Shown here: one piece after another, positions 35,091 through 43,553 of the stretch
Layout: every line of letters starts with the position of its first letter
How positions within the stretch are numbered: position 1 is the first letter of the stretch
Assembly (NCBI GenBank): GCA_030148725.1
Contig: JASBSU010000036.1
Location: forward strand, 1 to 64,000
Reading direction: 5' to 3'
DNA from: Hyphomicrobium sp.
Lineage (GTDB): Bacteria; Pseudomonadota; Alphaproteobacteria; Rhizobiales; Hyphomicrobiaceae
Length of the DNA stretch: 64,000 nt
Program-made: the position numbers and the translations under genes
The notes under the pieces: generated by a model
What the model was told of the DNA's origin: nothing
Seen by the model: only the letters and a program-made list of their open reading frames with translations
Databases searched by the model: none

Positions 35091-36883
35091 TGGATGACAG
35101 CTCTGCCGTTCGGAACTTTTTCACCGTCGTTGGCAGAGGGCAGCGGTGGCGGTTGGCGCTGCTTGCCTTGCTCGTCGTGATGGCCGGGCTCATCGAGTTC
35201 GTAGCGGTGCTGATGCTGCCGCTCTTCGTCTACGCGTTGAGCCAGCCTAGCGAGCCTGAGGGTGTCGGTGTTCTCCGCAGCCTCCACGCATGGACAGGAA
35301 CCGAAGACGCATCCTCCTTTATTTCGCTGCTGGGTGTCGGTGTCCTGGCGATGTTCGCCTTGAGAACTGCTGCGATCCTGATGACCAGCTGGTACCGGGG
35401 CCGGGTGGTTTCTGGCCTGATGCGTGACGTCTCGCTCAGGCTGTTCGCAAACTACCTGCGGGCGCCCTACACCTTGTGCCTGTCTCGCAACACCGCGCAA
35501 TTCATCGACTTCATCATCTACGGGGCGCGGCAGGCCATCCGCGGCATTGTTCCGCCCGTGGCGGCGTTGCTGTTGAACGCTCTGCTATTCATCACGCTCA
35601 TTCCGGTGCTCCTCGCGATCGATCCAGCGATGGCCGTTTCGATCGGGCTCGTTGCGGCGGCGATGTGCTACGTGTTCATGCGCATCAATCGCGAACGGCT
35701 CACACGCTATGCGCACGCCATCAACAACGGCCGCCTGGCCCTACAGGTGAATATTTCCGAGGGGCTCGGCGCGCTGAAGCACACTCGACTGCGGGGGGCC
35801 GAGGCGCACCTCGAACAGGAGTTCTCCGAGAGCGCTACGGCTCTCGCGAACGCGGAGGCCTCTTCTGAGTTCACGCAGGAGCTGCCGCGGCCGCTTTTTG
35901 AGCTGCTGGCAGGATGCATTCTCATTCTCGCAGCACTGGTGCTGCTGCGGGAGAACTCACCCAGCACTGTTCTGCCGATGCTTGCGCTGGCCGGCGCCAT
36001 CACGCTGCGCATGCTGCCGATCATGAATGCGTTGACGGGCCATCTGAGCGTGATCCGGGCGAATGCCGTGTCGCTATCAAACGTCGCGCGGGAATTGCGA
36101 AATCTCGAATCCCAGCCATCGGCATCGCCGCAATCGACGGGCACAATTACCGGAGGCGATATTGAGTTTCGCGATATCGAGTTCCGTTATCCGGGCGAAC
36201 AAACCGCCGCTCTGAAGGGCATCGATCTGCTGATCCGCGAAGGCCAATCTGTCGCCTTCGTCGGCCCCACCGGATCTGGGAAATCGACGATCGTGGACGT
36301 GATGCTGGGCTTCCTTACGCCATCGCGCGGCGTCGTCACTGTCGGCGGACGCCCCATCACTGAAGACATTCGCGGTTGGCGCCGTCGGGTGGGCTACGTT
36401 CCGCAGTCCATTTTCCTCACCGATGCATCGATACTGAGAAACATCGCCCTTGGCCTCCCCGCGCGCGAAGTGGACGAGGGCGCGGTCTGGCGCGCGCTAG
36501 AACAGGCTCAGCTTGCCGGCTGGGTTGCCAGTCTTCCCAAAGGGCTGCATACGGAAGTCGGTGAGCGCGGCGTCCGGCTTTCAGGGGGACAACTTCAGAG
36601 GCTTGGCATCGCGCGGGCGTTGTTCTGCGAGCCGCAGGTGCTGCTGCTCGATGAAGCCACGGCGGCGCTGGACAACGCCACCGAAGCACGACTGATCGCA
36701 GATCTGCGTAAGACGGCGGGCCAGAGAACCACGATCTTCGTGGCGCACCGGCTGAGTTCCGTGCGCCACTGTGATCGCATCTTTCTGATCAAGGACGGCA
36801 GCGTCACTACCGCGGGAACCTATCAGGACCTGCTGGCCGGCAGCGCCGACTTTCGCGACCTTGCGGCCGGGGCCGCCGCTTGA
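35090..36883 (+). CDS. ABC transporter, fused permease and ATPase (MsbA-like lipid/glycan exporter)
   Basis: A 597-residue half-transporter. Residues 1-330 hold six membrane segments. The ATPase has Walker A GPTGSGKST at 392-400, the Q-loop VGYVPQSIF, the signature LSGGQLQRLGIARAL, Walker B VLLLDEATAALD and the H-loop AHRLS. All catalytic residues are present. The family exports lipids, lipid-linked glycans or peptides as homodimers. ATG 35090 shares one base with the stop of the polymerase-like gene; the longer frame from 34634 overlaps that gene and is rejected. Since a Wzx-type flippase is also encoded at 19-20 kb, the locus may have two export routes. Confidence 0.92.
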   Translation: MDDSSAVRNFFTVVGRGQRWRLALLALLVVMAGLIEFVAVLMLPLFVYALSQPSEPEGVGVLRSLHAWTGTEDASSFISLLGVGVLAMFALRTAAILMTSWYRGRVVSGLMRDVSLRLFANYLRAPYTLCLSRNTAQFIDFIIYGARQAIRGIVPPVAALLLNALLFITLIPVLLAIDPAMAVSIGLVAAAMCYVFMRINRERLTRYAHAINNGRLALQVNISEGLGALKHTRLRGAEAHLEQEFSESATALANAEASSEFTQELPRPLFELLAGCILILAALVLLRENSPSTVLPMLALAGAITLRMLPIMNALTGHLSVIRANAVSLSNVARELRNLESQPSASPQSTGTITGGDIEFRDIEFRYPGEQTAALKGIDLLIREGQSVAFVGPTGSGKSTIVDVMLGFLTPSRGVVTVGGRPITEDIRGWRRRVGYVPQSIFLTDASILRNIALGLPAREVDEGAVWRALEQAQLAGWVASLPKGLHTEVGERGVRLSGGQLQRLGIARALFCEPQVLLLDEATAALDNATEARLIADLRKTAGQRTTIFVAHRLSSVRHCDRIFLIKDGSVTTAGTYQDLLAGSADFRDLAAGAAA

Positions 36884-36905
36884 CGCATTTCTTGCCGTGC
36901 ACTTG

Positions 36906-37883
36906 CTAGCGCGCGAGCCCTCGCGAGGTCAGCCAGTCGAGCACGATGGCTGCAATCTGGTCGCTGTTCGTATCGGCCATGAGGGCGTGACTGTTCCCTG
37001 AAATGCCGCGTTGCGGCAGATCGATCTGGGTGACGTCGCATCCGGCTGCCGCAAGTGCGTCGCGCCATTTCTCTGATGCCGGGCGAGATCGCCGCCAGAA
37101 TTCGTTGTCCTGCCAGTTGTCGCCCCAGACGATGAGGTGCGGCACGCTGGCGACGTTTTTCGCATCGACCTGCGCCGGGTCGGGCGCGCCTGAAGGTTCC
37201 AGCACAACGACAGCCCGGACGCGTTCGGGAGCCTTTTGCGCGGCAGATAAAGCGAAATTGCAGCCTTGGCTGTGGGCGAGCAGTATGACGCCCGGATCAA
37301 GGCGCTGGATGAGGGCGTCGTAGGCTGATTGCGTGAGCGCGTCATTGCAGCTCCAGCGCGGGACGCCTTGAGCCAGGAACGCCTCGAACGCCGCTTGCGG
37401 AAATCGCGATCCCTCGTAGGCTCTGCGAAGCTCGGGGTTGACGTGCCAGGAGCCTGACGGACCGAAGCGGAACGTATCCTCCCACGCGTCTCTCGCCGTG
37501 CGGAAGAATGGTGCATCCGGATACATTTGCGGATACGGCGCCCAAGATGCGCGCCCGCGCTCCACGGCGTCGCAAACGTACGTATCGAAGCCCGCGCGCA
37601 GAAAGAACGTCTGCCACCCGGGCCGGCCGTCAGGCGTCGACTCCCAGCAGGCGCCGGTCATTCCACCGCCGTGCCACATGAGAAGTGGCGCAGTGGCGCG
37701 TGGCGATGCGAGCCGCACGAACTGAACGTACATTTGCCCGACGAATATCTCGCCGTTCTGATCGTCGTGATAGACGGGGCCTCCCGGAGTGCTGACGCGT
37801 TCTCGCGCGGGCATACCTTCAAGGCGGACGAGCCGCCCGCCGACGTGAAAGCTGCCGATGTCACGGACTTCTATTTCTGACAT
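36906..37883 (-). CDS. Alpha/beta hydrolase (esterase-like)
   Basis: A 325-residue alpha/beta-hydrolase. PLLMWHGGGMTGACW is the oxyanion-hole region, LLAHSQGCNFAL is the nucleophile elbow (Ser of HSQG), VVVLEPSGAPD and a late SHALM histidine complete a plausible triad. No signal peptide is seen. It is the third gene of a minus-strand run with dinB and xthA, 28 bp after xthA. The substrate is unknown. Confidence 0.82.
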   Translation of the reverse strand: MSEIEVRDIGSFHVGGRLVRLEGMPARERVSTPGGPVYHDDQNGEIFVGQMYVQFVRLASPRATAPLLMWHGGGMTGACWESTPDGRPGWQTFFLRAGFDTYVCDAVERGRASWAPYPQMYPDAPFFRTARDAWEDTFRFGPSGSWHVNPELRRAYEGSRFPQAAFEAFLAQGVPRWSCNDALTQSAYDALIQRLDPGVILLAHSQGCNFALSAAQKAPERVRAVVVLEPSGAPDPAQVDAKNVASVPHLIVWGDNWQDNEFWRRSRPASEKWRDALAAAGCDVTQIDLPQRGISGNSHALMADTNSDQIAAIVLDWLTSRGLAR

Positions 37884-37911
37884 CTCACACCTGTTCGGAA
37901 GCGGTGCCCGA

Positions 37912-38682
37912 CTATTTCAGTTCGATCCATGCCGGCGCATGATCGCTCGCACCGTCTTCGCCGCGCGCGGCCCTGTCCACGCCACCCTTCTTGAGCCGTA
38001 GCGCAAGCTCCGGGCTAAGCAGGAAATGGTCGATGCGAAGCCCGGCGTCGCGTTCCCAGCGAAGCCGTTTGTAGTCCCAGAACGTGTACATAGGTTTGCC
38101 GGGATGCAGCGCACGCAGCGCGTCGGTCCAGCCCTGCTTCAATAGCCGCTGGTAGGCGGCTCGGCTCTCAGGTTGCAGCAGCGCATCGTTGCCCCACGAC
38201 TTGGTCGGATAGATATCGAAGTCCGTCGGCACGACGTTGAAGTCGCCGATGAGCGCAACGGGAGCCCCAGTCTTCTTGAGCACGCGGGCATGACGGATCA
38301 GCCGTTCAAACCATGCCAGCTTGTAGGCGAATTTCGGTCCCGGCTGCGGGTTGCCGTTGGGGAGATAGATGCAGCCGACAACGATGCCGTTGATCGCTGC
38401 CTCGATGTAGCGGCTTTGGCGGTCGGAAGGATCGCCGGGCAGGCGTCGGCGCGTGACGTGGATCTCGTAACGGCGCGAAAGGATGGCGACACCGTTCCAG
38501 CTTTTCTGGCCCACCCATTCGGCGCGGTACCCGGCCTTTTCGATTGCTTCGACTGGGAACGCGCCCTGCTCCGCTTTCAGCTCCTGCAGGCAGACGATGT
38601 CCGGTTTCGCCGCCTTGAGCCACGCAAGCAGGTTCGGAAGGCGCTTGTTCACGTTGTTGATGTTGAAGGTGGCGAGCTTCAT
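37912..38682 (-). CDS. xthA: Exodeoxyribonuclease III
   Basis: A 256-residue AP endonuclease/3'-5' exonuclease of the XthA family for base-excision repair. MKLATFNINNVNKRLPNLL, DIVCLQELKAE (metal-binding Glu), LIGDFNVVPTDFD (catalytic Asp/Asn) and the C-terminal GASDHAPAWIEL are diagnostic. The length is that of E. coli XthA. It starts 9 bp after the dinB stop, so the two repair genes probably form one transcript. Confidence 0.95.
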   Translation of the reverse strand: MKLATFNINNVNKRLPNLLAWLKAAKPDIVCLQELKAEQGAFPVEAIEKAGYRAEWVGQKSWNGVAILSRRYEIHVTRRRLPGDPSDRQSRYIEAAINGIVVGCIYLPNGNPQPGPKFAYKLAWFERLIRHARVLKKTGAPVALIGDFNVVPTDFDIYPTKSWGNDALLQPESRAAYQRLLKQGWTDALRALHPGKPMYTFWDYKRLRWERDAGLRIDHFLLSPELALRLKKGGVDRAARGEDGASDHAPAWIELK

Positions 38683-38691
38683 GGCTGGGGT

Positions 38692-39771
38692 TCAGCGCGC
38701 CGGGCCGGTCAAGCTGAGTTCCAGCTGACTGGAGCCAGAGGCTGCGCCAAATTTCGACAGGCTCACGCCGAGCAGACGAATGCCCGTTGTAACCGGGTAG
38801 ACCGATCGCACGAGCGCAATGCAGATCTCGTCGAGCTTCTCTCGCGAACCGACGGGCGCGTCCATCGTCCTGCTCCGCGTCACAATCTGAAAGTTGGCGT
38901 ACTTGATTTTGACCGTCACGGTCTGGCCGAACGTCTGGTGCTTCTCGCACCACGACCACACATCCTCTGCCATGGCGCGAACACCGGCTTCGATATCGCT
39001 AGCGCTGGTGAGATCTACGGCGAACGTGGTCTCCGATCCTGAAGATTTACGGATTCTATCGGGCCTGACGGGCCGGTCGTCCACGCCATGCGCTATCGCG
39101 TAATACCATGCACCGGCTTTGCCGAAATGCTCCTGCAGAAACGCTACGGAACGTTCGCGAAGATCGGCACCGGTGTGAATGCCAAGAGCATTCATCTTGT
39201 CGGCGGTGACTGGCCCGATCCCGTGAAACTTGCCCACGGGGAGCCCTTCGACGAAGTCCGGCCCCATCTCGGGCGTGATCACGAACTGACCGTTGGGTTT
39301 GCGATGATCGGACGCAAGTTTTGCCAGGAGCTTGTTGTAAGAAATGCCGGCGGAGGCCGTCAGGCCGGTGTCGTCGGATATCCTGCCGCGGATTTCCTTG
39401 GCTGTCGCCGAAGCGGTGGGGATACCGCGAAGGTTCTCGGTGACGTCGAGGTAAGCTTCGTCGAGGGACAGCGGCTCTATGAGGGGCGTGTAGTCAGCGA
39501 AGATGCCTCGGATCTGCTCCGATACGGCTCGATAGACCTCGAACCGCGGCCGCACGAATACGAGGTCCGGGCATTGTCGCAACGCCGTTGTCGATGGCAT
39601 CGCCGAGCGCACGCCGAATTTGCGCGCCTCGTAGCTGGCGGCCGCCACGACACCGCGCTTGGCCGCATGCCCTACCGCGACCGGACGGCCACGCAGAGAA
39701 GGATCGTCGCGCTGCTCGACCGAGGCGTAGAACGCATCCATGTCGATGTGAATGATTTTCCGGACCGTCAT
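38692..39771 (-). CDS. dinB: DNA polymerase IV (Y-family translesion polymerase)
   Basis: A 359-residue protein. KIIHIDMDAFYASVEQRDDP is the catalytic palm start, YEARKFGVRSAMPS and YTPLIEPLSLDEAYLDVT hold the metal-binding residues, and GIGPVTADKMNALGI is the helix-hairpin-helix. The C-terminal little-finger domain ends in LGVSLSKF; no clear beta-clamp motif was picked out. It synthesises past lesions with low fidelity. It leads the dinB-xthA-hydrolase run. No LexA box (GAAC-N7-GAAC) was found directly upstream. Confidence 0.95.
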   Translation of the reverse strand: MTVRKIIHIDMDAFYASVEQRDDPSLRGRPVAVGHAAKRGVVAAASYEARKFGVRSAMPSTTALRQCPDLVFVRPRFEVYRAVSEQIRGIFADYTPLIEPLSLDEAYLDVTENLRGIPTASATAKEIRGRISDDTGLTASAGISYNKLLAKLASDHRKPNGQFVITPEMGPDFVEGLPVGKFHGIGPVTADKMNALGIHTGADLRERSVAFLQEHFGKAGAWYYAIAHGVDDRPVRPDRIRKSSGSETTFAVDLTSASDIEAGVRAMAEDVWSWCEKHQTFGQTVTVKIKYANFQIVTRSRTMDAPVGSREKLDEICIALVRSVYPVTTGIRLLGVSLSKFGAASGSSQLELSLTGPAR

Positions 39772-40144
39772 GCTCCCGTCGCCGCTCGCCGCGCCCGCTG
39801 TTCTCGAAGGTTATAAAGCAAGCTGCGCTGACGTCTAAGGTCGGCTGCATCGAGGGCCGGCCGAACTTTCGCTCGGTGTGCCGCGTTGCTTCGGCATGAC
39901 ATTCGAATCTGAACCCGCAATCACCGAATTCTCAGCCGCTCGTGTTCCCATGAGCGATTTTGTCCGCCGCCCGGAGTGGCGCAGCTTGCCCATCGCAATC
40001 AAGGTGGCAATCGTCCATATTTGGCGCAGCGAGCACGAACCGCTACCGCCGCCACCGGCCGATGAGGGAATGGCTCAGGATGCAAACTGAAGCGCCGGGC
40101 AGCCCACGCTCATCGGCGGCATGGTGTCGGACGTGCGTCTCCAG
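39772..40144. other. Region between dinB and the Crp/Fnr gene
   Basis: These 373 bp hold the dinB promoter on the minus strand, the 3' flank of the Crp/Fnr gene and a possible small plus-strand ORF (listed separately). Nothing else is recognised. Confidence 0.4.
39896..40090 (+). CDS. Small hypothetical protein
   Basis: A 64-residue frame from ATG 39896 with a sensible composition: MSDFVRRPEWRSLPIAIKVAIVHIWRS gives a short amphipathic/hydrophobic part, then a proline-rich acidic tail. There is no clear ribosome binding site and no family is recognised. It could be a chance frame. Confidence 0.3.
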   Translation: MTFESEPAITEFSAARVPMSDFVRRPEWRSLPIAIKVAIVHIWRSEHEPLPPPPADEGMAQDAN

Positions 40145-40915
40145 CTAGCGACGTTTTCTGAACGCCATGTGCGAAAGGTCTGAATCCTTGGATTGATGAA
40201 GATAAGACGGATCGAAGTCAGCGAAGCGAACCAGCGCAGAGTGATCGATGACTTCCAGCTTGCCCGAGCGCAGGTCAAGCAGCCGTTCCCTGCGCAGCTT
40301 GCGGAGGGCGCGATTGACTGAGATGTGGGAGAGGCCAAGCGCCTGACCAAGCTGCGTCTGGGTGAGCGGCAAGTCGCAGACGTTACCCTCAGCCAGGTTC
40401 ATCTCGCACGCGAGCGTGTAGCGCTCACAGCAGAAATGCGCCAGGCGCTCCGCCGGCGCTCGACTGCCATTGTTGGTGATCGCTTGCCGGAAGATCGCCG
40501 CATCAATCAGTGTGAGGCGCCAGAAGGCGAACGAAAGCCCGGGCCGATCGACGAGCACCCTTCGCACCACATCGTGACGAAAAAGAGCGATGGATGCGTC
40601 ATCGACGGCGCAGAGGGAATGGTCCATCACCTTTAGGAAAAGGGACTGCACGTCCGGCATATCGCCCTTGATATGCATGGAGATGTATTGGCGCTCTCCA
40701 CTTGAAAGTGTGTGATAGCGGGCGATCATCCCGCTCTGGACGAATATGGCGGCATCCGGCTCGTCTCCCTGGCGTACGATGTCCTGCCCAGGGCGGAACC
40801 GCCGCACGACAAACGGGAGGCTGAGTAGTGCGGCCTTGTCGGCCTGAAGGAGTGTTCCGTGCTGGCTCGCTTTGTTGATCAGAAGGTCGTGCACGGAAGA
40901 TGATTGTTTCGCCAT
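40145..40915 (-). CDS. Crp/Fnr-family transcriptional regulator
   Basis: A 256-residue protein with an N-terminal cyclic-nucleotide-binding-like barrel (RRFRPGQDIVRQGDEPDAAIFVQSG) and a C-terminal winged helix. LPLTQTQLGQALGLSHISVNRALRKLRRERLL is the recognition region (split here: LTQTQLGQALGLSHISVNR). The N-terminus lacks the cysteine cluster of oxygen-sensing FNR, and the cysteines present (CCERYTLAC) lie in the linker. Many such non-FNR members in Hyphomicrobiales respond to redox or stress. A perfect 20-bp palindrome lies 39-58 bp upstream of its start and may be its own operator. The divergent neighbour is a DNA ligase. Confidence 0.9.
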   Translation of the reverse strand: MAKQSSSVHDLLINKASQHGTLLQADKAALLSLPFVVRRFRPGQDIVRQGDEPDAAIFVQSGMIARYHTLSSGERQYISMHIKGDMPDVQSLFLKVMDHSLCAVDDASIALFRHDVVRRVLVDRPGLSFAFWRLTLIDAAIFRQAITNNGSRAPAERLAHFCCERYTLACEMNLAEGNVCDLPLTQTQLGQALGLSHISVNRALRKLRRERLLDLRSGKLEVIDHSALVRFADFDPSYLHQSKDSDLSHMAFRKRR

Positions 40916-40953
40916 GGCTATGAAACCCGCAGGGCGCAGAACCGTTCACTCCA

Positions 40954-40973
40954 AACTTATCAATTGATAAGTT
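40954..40973. promoter_or_regulatory. Perfect 20-bp palindrome between the Crp/Fnr gene and the DNA ligase gene
   Basis: AACTTATCAATTGATAAGTT is an exact palindrome. Its core TTATC-N4-GATAA has the same 5-4-5 geometry as the FNR box TTGAT-N4-ATCAA and is placed between divergent genes, so it is a good operator candidate for the adjacent Crp/Fnr regulator. Binding is inference. Confidence 0.6.
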
Positions 40974-41036
40974 CGGTTAGCGCTCCTCCCCGGGTTCAGC
41001 CTCTGCCGAGGGGGGCGCTCGGCCGCAGCCTCAATC

Positions 41037-42044
41037 GTGCTCAAGCTCAAGATGAAAAAACCATCTGCGCGCGATCCCATTCGTCTCATGGAAGCAAAGG
41101 TAGCACCCATGCTTCCGACGGGACCGGGCTGGCTCTACGAACCCAAGTGGGATGGCTTCCGGTGTCTCGCGTTGAAGGATGGTTCAGACGTCGAGCTGCA
41201 GGGTAAGTCGGGGAAATCTCTGACGCGGTACTTCCCGGAGGTCGCGAAGGCCTTCAGCGAAATCCCGTTGGCGCGCGCGGCGCTGGACGGCGAGTTGCGT
41301 ATCGAGATTGACGGCGACGCCTCGTTCGAGGCGCTGCAGATGCGACTGCACCCTGCCGCCACACGCATCCAACGGCTGTCGAAGGAGAGCCCGGCGTCCC
41401 TCGTGTTGTTCGACACGCTGCTTGACGCGAAAGGCGCGCCTATTCACGAACTACCTCTCGAGAAGCGGCGAAGCGTACTCGCACGGCTTTCGCAGAAATT
41501 CGGCGACCGCCTTTCACTGAGCGAAGCCACGCAGGACATCCGGGTCGCCAAGCGATGGCTGGCGCGCGGCTACGCTGGCACGGATGGCGTCATCGCAAAG
41601 CAGTTGGATGAGCCGTACCAATTTGGCGAGCGCGCTCTTTTGAAGGTGAAGCGGATACGCACCGCAGACTGTGTCGTCGGGGGATTCAGATATCAGGCGG
41701 GCACAAAGACAGTCGGATCGCTGCTGCTCGGGCTTTATGACCAAGATGGTCTGCTGCATCACGTCGGCTTCACATCCGCGCTCGCCAACGAGGACGAACC
41801 TCAGCTTACAGCGCAGCTCGAGAAGATCATCGCGCCGCCGGGTTTCACCGGCGATGCGCCAGGTGGTCCCAGCCGTTGGGCGAACGAGCGTTCGGCGGAT
41901 TGGAAACCTTTAAAACCGAAGCTGGTGGTCGAGGTAAGCTACGATCATGTCACTGGGGAGAGGTTCCGGCACGGGACACGACTGTTGAGATGGCGTCCCG
42001 ACAAATCGCCTCGCCAGTGCACGTTCGATCAGATTGATCCTTAG
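41037..42044 (+). CDS. ATP-dependent DNA ligase, short LigC/LigD-ligase-domain type
   Basis: A 335-residue ligase. EPKWDGFRCLAL is motif I with the adenylated lysine (KxDG); LDGELRIE, TDGVIAKQ and LLKVKRIRTADCVV are motifs III-V. The C-terminal OB domain ends with HGTRLLRWRPDKSPRQCTFDQ. It lacks the polymerase and nuclease domains of full LigD, and no Ku gene is nearby. It probably seals nicks in repair. The start is GTG 41037 or, five codons on, ATG 41052; neither has a clear ribosome binding site. Confidence 0.9.
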   Translation: MLKLKMKKPSARDPIRLMEAKVAPMLPTGPGWLYEPKWDGFRCLALKDGSDVELQGKSGKSLTRYFPEVAKAFSEIPLARAALDGELRIEIDGDASFEALQMRLHPAATRIQRLSKESPASLVLFDTLLDAKGAPIHELPLEKRRSVLARLSQKFGDRLSLSEATQDIRVAKRWLARGYAGTDGVIAKQLDEPYQFGERALLKVKRIRTADCVVGGFRYQAGTKTVGSLLLGLYDQDGLLHHVGFTSALANEDEPQLTAQLEKIIAPPGFTGDAPGGPSRWANERSADWKPLKPKLVVEVSYDHVTGERFRHGTRLLRWRPDKSPRQCTFDQIDP

Positions 42045-42062
42045 CCGACGACGTTGCGGTCG

Positions 42063-42998
42063 CTACCGGGCGTCACCGCGCACCTCAGGCGTGCGCCGCG
42101 CAATACGGCGCCCGGCGTTTCGCAGGGGTCGAACACGCGGCTTCATCAGCCAGTCCAACAGCGGCAACAGGATTTCGTACGGCATCGCGCGCGCAGACCA
42201 GGCGAGAAAGCTGTTGACGATGCCCGGGACGACGACACGCCTGCCCAGTCTGTAGGAACGCCACGCGAGCCGCGCCATCCGGTCCGCCGACGTGCTGGGC
42301 AGGACGGCCCGATAGAACGTGTTGTCGGCGTTCATCTTGCGATGGATGCGTGTCTCGACCGGGCCGCAGGCTATCGCGCAGACCCGGACGCCCTCCCCCG
42401 CGCACTCGCCACCGATGGCAGCGGTCAGCGACAACACGTAGGCCTTGCTTGCGAAGTATGGTGCCTGCCAGGGTCCTGGAGCGAATGCAGCGAGGGACGC
42501 AAGGTTCATAATCCCGCCGCGGCAGCGCGCGCGCATGGCCGGAAGGTAATGCCGCGTCAGGCGCGTGACGGCGGTGACATTGGTCTCCACCAGCTCCTCG
42601 AGCTTAGCTGGTTCGAGCTCGGTGAAATTGCCACCAAGGCCCATGCCAGCGTTGTTCACGAGGACGTCGAGATACAGTCCATGCCGCTCCAGCAACGCGT
42701 CGAGACGCGCCGGCGCATCCCTTTCACCGACATCGAGTGGTTCAGCTAAGACCGTGGCCTGCGGGTAGGCAGTGCGCAGCTCGCTTGCAGCTTCGGTCAA
42801 CGTATCCTCGGTTCTGGCAAGCAGAACGATAACACGTCCCTCGCGGGCGATACGTCGAGCCAGCGCAAACCCCAGGCCCTCGGAAGCGCCGGTAACCACC
42901 GTAGCCGGTCGCAGGCCGTCAACCGCCGCAAGGGCCGAAGGATCCGGCACTGCCCGGCGACGAACCCACAAGTCGCCCATCGTGAGTAGAATATCCAT
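42063..42998 (-). CDS. Short-chain dehydrogenase/reductase
   Basis: A 311-residue SDR. VTGASEGLGFALA is the cofactor-binding loop, LVNNAGMG the stabilising motif, MNLASLAAFAPGPWQAPYFASKAYV contains the catalytic Ser and YFASK. The C-terminal extension beyond the classical 250 residues is hydrophobic and basic (IVNSFLAWSARAMPYEILLPLLDWLMKPR), suggesting membrane association. Such SDRs often reduce long-chain or sterol-like ketones, but the substrate is not known. It converges with the ligase gene (18 bp). Confidence 0.85.
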   Translation of the reverse strand: MDILLTMGDLWVRRRAVPDPSALAAVDGLRPATVVTGASEGLGFALARRIAREGRVIVLLARTEDTLTEAASELRTAYPQATVLAEPLDVGERDAPARLDALLERHGLYLDVLVNNAGMGLGGNFTELEPAKLEELVETNVTAVTRLTRHYLPAMRARCRGGIMNLASLAAFAPGPWQAPYFASKAYVLSLTAAIGGECAGEGVRVCAIACGPVETRIHRKMNADNTFYRAVLPSTSADRMARLAWRSYRLGRRVVVPGIVNSFLAWSARAMPYEILLPLLDWLMKPRVRPLRNAGRRIARRTPEVRGDAR

Positions 42999-43025
42999 GT
43001 GATGCCACCCTGCCAACGCGCCGGA

Positions 43026-43051
43026 GAAACGCGCGAGCAGTGCAAAGCGTT
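43026..43051 (+). promoter_or_regulatory. Near-consensus EcfG-type promoter candidate upstream of the GlsB-like gene
   Basis: GAAAC at 43026-43030, a 17-bp spacer and CGTT at 43048-43051 match the alphaproteobacterial general-stress sigma consensus GGAAC-N16/17-CGTT with one mismatch. It lies 33 bp before the preferred GTG start. Confidence 0.4.
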
Positions 43052-43083
43052 CTACCGTTGCAGAACTGGTGTCGGAGGTGGCC

Positions 43084-43353
43084 GTGCTGGGGTACGAGAA
43101 TCTCGTGACGTGGGTTATCGTCGGTGGCGTATCGGGGTGGCTGGCTGGGCTGATTGTCGAGGGCTACGGGTTCGGGCTGCTCGGAAACATCGCCATCGGT
43201 TTTCTGGGGGCTGTTGTTGCCAGCTTCGGGGTGTCGCTGTTGGATATCCACATCCAGACGACGCTCGGTAACATACTCGCCGTTACGGCCGGAGCGGTCG
43301 CGCTTTTGACCGTCGCGGGGTTGCTGCGCCGGGCTACGCGTGCAGGAAGTTAA
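43084..43353 (+). CDS. GlsB/YeaQ/YmgE-family small membrane protein
   Basis: An 89-residue protein with three hydrophobic helices and glycine-rich faces: WVIVGGVSGWLAGLIVEGYGFGLLGNIAIGFLGAVV is the family signature (spread over residues 9-44). This family of transglycosylase-associated proteins is stress-induced in several bacteria; the molecular role is uncertain. GTG 43084 is chosen because GGAGG lies at 43074-43078; GTG 43069 is an in-frame alternative. A stress-type promoter candidate lies just upstream. Confidence 0.87.
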   Translation: MLGYENLVTWVIVGGVSGWLAGLIVEGYGFGLLGNIAIGFLGAVVASFGVSLLDIHIQTTLGNILAVTAGAVALLTVAGLLRRATRAGS

Positions 43354-43433
43354 GCATCCTGGTGCACGCCGCCGGGCCCCGGGTTTTCCCAAACGGGGCA
43401 GGATTTTAGTCATGCTTTTTAAGGTACCACTGA

Positions 43434-43459
43434 GGAACCGCGTCCCCTCTCGCCGCGTT
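43434..43459 (+). promoter_or_regulatory. EcfG-type (general stress sigma) promoter candidate upstream of the receiver gene
   Basis: GGAAC at 43434-43438, a 17-bp spacer and CGTT at 43456-43459 match the consensus exactly. The site is 95 bp upstream of the receiver-domain gene, in an otherwise noncoding stretch. Confidence 0.55.
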
Positions 43460-43553
43460 TCGTTCCGCACGATTGGTATGCCTGCGGACGGTTTTGGGCT
43501 AGCCATCGGGCGCCATGAAACGTCCACCGTGATTTGACCATTTTGGATAGCCT

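Noticed and set aside
39772-39830. Possible LexA box before dinB (GTTC...GTTA near 39809)
   Set aside because: The spacing is six rather than seven bases and the second half does not match GTTC, so it is not a credible alphaproteobacterial SOS box.
43340-43537. 65-codon frame between the GlsB-like gene and the receiver gene
   Set aside because: It overlaps the end of the GlsB-like gene, has no family similarity, and the stretch is better explained as the promoter region with the EcfG-type site.
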